DNA from: Blasia pusilla
Taxonomy: Eukaryota > Marchantiophyta > Marchantiopsida > Blasiales
Assembly: GCA_050084515.1 (NCBI GenBank)
Contig: CM114271.1
Span: 21,514,001 to 21,578,000 of the forward strand
Length of the DNA: 64,000 nucleotides
Direction: 5' to 3'
Every line of letters starts with the position of its first letter. Within the stretch, counting starts at the first letter, position 1. The notes beneath the pieces are model-generated. The model saw nothing but the letters and a program-made list of their open reading frames with translations, was not told the DNA's origin and searched no databases. Shown in pieces: positions 60,537 to 64,000 of the stretch. Both the position numbers and the translations under genes were made by a program.

Positions 60537-63500
60537 TCATTCCCTAAATTCCGCAGTATGAACTTCCGGTGTTGCTGCTTTGTGTGTTCCATTCAGACCT
60601 GCATCCACCAAATCAGGCATCCATGACATACGATCTCCAAAAATTGCATTTCTATCCAAACAAATTCATGAAATCATAGCTGATGACAACGGCACATACC
60701 TGACAGGACTGTGTCTACAGCTGGGTTCGGAATATGTAGTCCCACAATACGTTGACTGTCATTTGTTGTCTCCAGTCGAACCACGCGAAGTCTTCTGTGG
60801 CTTGTCCGTACCTACATCACATAAATATATCTAAATCTTCTCTCCACCATGGTAGCTCAACATAAATCTTATCTAGGCCAGAGTAGCAAGACAAGTGAGA
60901 AGAATATGGACATAATTTGCAAACCTGCTTTGAAAGGGCTTTCTCCACAGCACCCCAAACTGGTAGAATAAGCCCACCCAATATGTTCATCTGCTGTATT
61001 CGTCTACCGACAGTACACATATCGCTAACTTTGCACTTAGGCCCGTGCATGCACTGCATCCCAAGCATGTCCTTATCTTAGGCCCACAAAGGAGGAATGA
61101 AAATCAACAAAACAAAAAGGATTTCCATATTTTAAAGGATACAGCTATGCTCTATTAAAACACATCATGGAAAATTAGCCGTAGAAGAAGTAGAAAATAT
61201 TAGGATCCATCAAATCCAAAGAGAATCTCATCAGATTTTACTTTCCTTAAAATTGTCACAAGTCAAAGTTGATAGAATGAGAAGGACCGGACAACCTGAC
61301 GGTAGATTCGAAAAATTTGAGAAAGTTACCTGGTTTTCTGACAATGTGTAATCTTTCAACCATCCTTCCTTGGCCTGTCCTGGCAAAGATATTTTGCTGT
61401 ACTTCCCTCGAAGCTCTGTCCATGACATTTCCCTAAGGAACATACACTCCAGTGGGTCAGCACACCTTTGGCTGGACCAAGAACAATAGCACTACATGAG
61501 ACACATAGCTAATGTCCACCTTGGCCCTATCAGTTCATCCTTTGCAGGGCCTATCAAACAATCACTTTCTCCATCAACCTAAACCTTATCTCACTTGCAG
61601 ATGGAAGACATTTCCTGGAGCTTCCTTCAGTACTTCAACTTGGTTATACCAAAAGCCTGTTACCTGGGGATCCACTCCAAACTAAGATCTCAAAGTAAAC
61701 TTCGCTGCTTGTAAGGAAGATGAGGGTTGCTAGTGAGAAAATCCAGTGAAGTGGAAGTTTTCCGTATCCAAACTTTGCGAGAACCAGAGAGAACCTTCAC
61801 TTCAAGGTTTTGTCTTTAGAAAGAAGAAAAGTGATTTATTAGGCTTCCGATGTTAGGTATAGTTTTCTTTCAAACTAGCAGGATCCAGTGTATGATTCTA
61901 TATTTCATTTCTAGTTTGTAGGTGGCAACTTCTGGTCTCAACTGTTCACAGAACGTTTATTCCCACAAGAAGCAATGCCAAATGAAGAAAACCAAATTTC
62001 ATCACAAGAACTTTTAATATTGCAGGCACCAATGACAAATGCAAGAGATTAAAGCAAGGATGAATAACCTTGGAGCCTCTCCGCTTGCTGGGCGAAAAAT
62101 CCTGAAATTGCGTGGGTTTGACCCAAATCTTCATAACACCAAAACCAAGGCAGACACATGTCAACAGGACTCCATCTAAATCTCCATGACAGTGAGTAAT
62201 TCTATCTCCTTTCCTTGGTTGTTTGAAGGATTTCTTTCAATACACTTGCAAAAGAAGCACACCAGCAATAGGTAATCTCTAAGCCAGAAGGGAGAGACTG
62301 TACTCATCAAGTAGTGCCTGTCGTGACCTTGCAACCATACTGGTTGCAAGGTCGCGACCCCAAACCCTGGTTGGCCCAGTGACATACTGTGTTCATTAAG
62401 TGTTGCCTGTCATAGCCTTGTAAACATAGACCCTGTGCCCTGGTTGGACAGTGCTAGACAATGGGATGGGAACAGGGAGAAGGTTACATATGAGAGCAGG
62501 GAGACCCTCATCTAGTCTGATTGCTGACCATATAGAGTGTTGGTGTGGAGCTTCCAGATATAAACCTCAATGAGTGAAGCGATTTCTTGTCCGCAAAGGG
62601 CCATGGGACTTTGATTTCCAAATAGAAGAGGGAAAAAAGAACATGCTCCAATTACTGGGAATTTGTGTAACAAAAGTTGAACACTCTTGAGACTTACTTT
62701 TCAATCGCGAGCAGATAGTGAGTCCTTCCATGCCATTCTCTTTTTGATTGATAAAAACCATTTTCGGACTTGCTCTCTTCCTCCCGACAATTATCCTCCA
62801 GTAGTCGACTAGCATCCTGAAAAAAATGCATCCAAATCCTTTCAATCAGCTACATAGGTTGTAAAAAATGGATTCTTAACAAATAGTATGGAAGATAACT
62901 TGAAATCGAGGTAGGGATCTGGAATTGCTTACCTCCCATGTGAGTCCCCTATCAATTCTGAGTACAAAAAGGGTGGTCAAAGCTCCAGACATTGGATCCC
63001 GATGCACTGCCTGCTCCATCGTGTTGTTAGAAAGTTGATTGAAAATTTAAGAAAAAGAATGATGAGGAAATTGTAAAGAAGCCTCAACTTGACCGTTCCC
63101 ACTTGAGACCAAGAGCAAGTACATAAGGCGAACCAGTTCAGCAGGAACAGTCCTGTTCGTGTCTTACTTTGTACAAATGTCACTTTCTGTGAAACCTGAA
63201 TTGTTAATCAGCCCTCTACGTCATAAATTGAACAGGCTTACAATACTCTGGGAATTTACCATTGCTGAGTGGATTTTGTGCAGATGAGTACCTCAAAAGA
63301 ATCGATTTCAATCAGCTATTTCTAAAGTAGGTTGGTGTTGGTTGGAGCTCAGGCTTACTCCTTTGGTTGACACTCCAGCATGAACGACTCCCTCAAGACT
63401 AAAGGGCTGATTCTAGCCAGCTAAGGTCGTGAATATGTCCCAAATACTGAGCTTGAAATTACAAAGACGAAGCAAATTTACCAAAAATCTGACTTGGAGT

Positions 63501-64000
63501 AAAGGTGGGCTGATAGGAGATCGTTGTAAAGTTGAAAATTGCTGAACTATGTTAATCTTTCCAGATGAAGCCCTGTCAGGTCTGGCCATATCCTTTCAAC
63601 CTGAAATGCATGGATTGCATATGATATGGAAAACTGGTGGCATTACATTGATACCAGTCGATCAATTACAAGATATAACGTAGCTGAACATGGTGTAAGG
63701 CAGACAAGAAGGACAACCTTTGGCTCTTCTTGCAACTCGATAAGGTTTGCTTTGATATCCACAATCCCTGAATCAAACTGCCCATCCTTGCGAGCCCCTT
63801 GTACTAGATCATCAAATATGTTCACGAAGTACTCAAAGATACTGCACACTCAATTAAAAGATGCTGATTAGTAAAACATGCCAGACTTATGCCATACATT
63901 GTGTGAATGGAAAGATAGAGCTCATGCTAAACAAAAACACAATCTTGCTACAGGAAAGAGATCATTGTGGAATCCAGAATGACTGGAATAAAGTCTTTTT
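60537..64000 (-). CDS. SBNO: Strawberry-notch/FORGETTER1-type protein, C-terminal exons (gene continues beyond window)
   Basis: Minus-strand exons with matching phases: 63841–63718 ('FVNIFDDLVQGARKDGQF', 'FDSGIVDIKANLIELQ'), 63010–62933 ('DPMSGALTTLFVLRIDRGL'), 62816–62698 ('NGFYQSKREWHGRTHYLLAI'), 61432–61330 ('EMSWTELRGKYSKISLPGQA'), 61053–60925 ('CMHGPKCK', 'CTVGRRIQQMNILGGLILP'), 60811–60700 ('LRVVRLETTNDSQRIVGL') and 60634–60537 (ends EFRE, stop). These blocks follow the order of the helicase-C-like domain of SBNO proteins. In Arabidopsis FORGETTER1 is a nuclear helicase-type coactivator that keeps heat-memory genes nucleosome-depleted. One short exon of ~18 residues expected between 62698 and 61432 was not found with confidence; a candidate frame 'GVMKIWVKP' lies near 62120. 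The N-terminal helicase core lies outside the window. Confidence 0.88.
62322..62356. repeat. Hairpin-forming inverted repeat in an SBNO intron, beside a degenerate direct repeat
   Basis: CGTGACCTTGCAACCA and TGGTTGCAAGGTCGCG form arms of 16 bp (one mismatch) around TAC. Flanking sequence at 62310–62450 contains two diverged copies of a ~75–80 bp unit (gtgcctgtc.tgacctt..., ccctggttgg.c.agtg). It is a small intronic repeat. Confidence 0.7.

Noticed and set aside
62176-62385. Minus-strand frame in the SBNO intron as the missing exon
   Set aside because: It lies in the diverged tandem repeat and hairpin, lacks the expected '(G)M(F/Y)(R/K)I.RP' block and has no phase-compatible splice sites.

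Overview
This looks like nuclear DNA of a land plant. The intact genes have GT–AG introns in consistent phase and plant-type products (a Brittle1-type carrier, a plant reticulon with a long N-terminus, a plant HSP20-like protein, a FORGETTER1/strawberry-notch protein). A gene for an RIIa-domain protein of the sperm-flagellar type suggests a lineage with swimming sperm (bryophyte, lycophyte or fern), but the species cannot be fixed from sequence alone. Coding exons were assembled by matching splice sites, phase and family motifs. No transcript data were available.

Layout. 0–9.8 kb is a nest of decayed retroelements: an LTR fragment, the 3' part of a LINE on the minus strand, and a minus-strand Ty3/gypsy-like element holding protease, a C5 DNA methyltransferase-like segment, integrase and a PHD-finger-like C-terminus. 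A head-to-head deleted relative and further LTRs follow. 12.4–15.8 kb (minus) is a three-exon BT1-type carrier. 19.9–23.2 kb (plus) is a five-exon soluble epoxide hydrolase. 23.2–49.5 kb is AT-rich and almost gene-free. It contains a second fragment of the PHD-bearing element, an LTR pair with a tRNA-iMet type primer site, a solo LTR with a 4-bp target duplication, short Helitron-like elements, and dispersed or tandem repeats. A single gene sits in it, an RIIa-domain (ropporin/radial-spoke type) gene at 40.0–41.0 kb. 50.6–54.6 kb (plus) is an eight-exon reticulon with a decayed duplicate of its first hairpin exon. 57.2–58.6 kb (plus) is an intronless HSP20-like gene. 60.5 kb to the window end (minus) is the C-terminal part of a strawberry-notch/FORGETTER1 gene whose 5' part lies outside.

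The most unusual item is the retroelement at 4.8–8.3 kb. It once joined a DNA-cytosine methyltransferase (writer) to an integrase with a PHD-finger-like C-terminus (possible chromatin reader). This copy is broken by stops and frameshifts, but the methyltransferase motifs and the final zinc ligands are still readable. Fragments elsewhere in the window show that the family is multicopy. The host genes are unrelated housekeeping or stress-type genes and do not form a pathway with each other.
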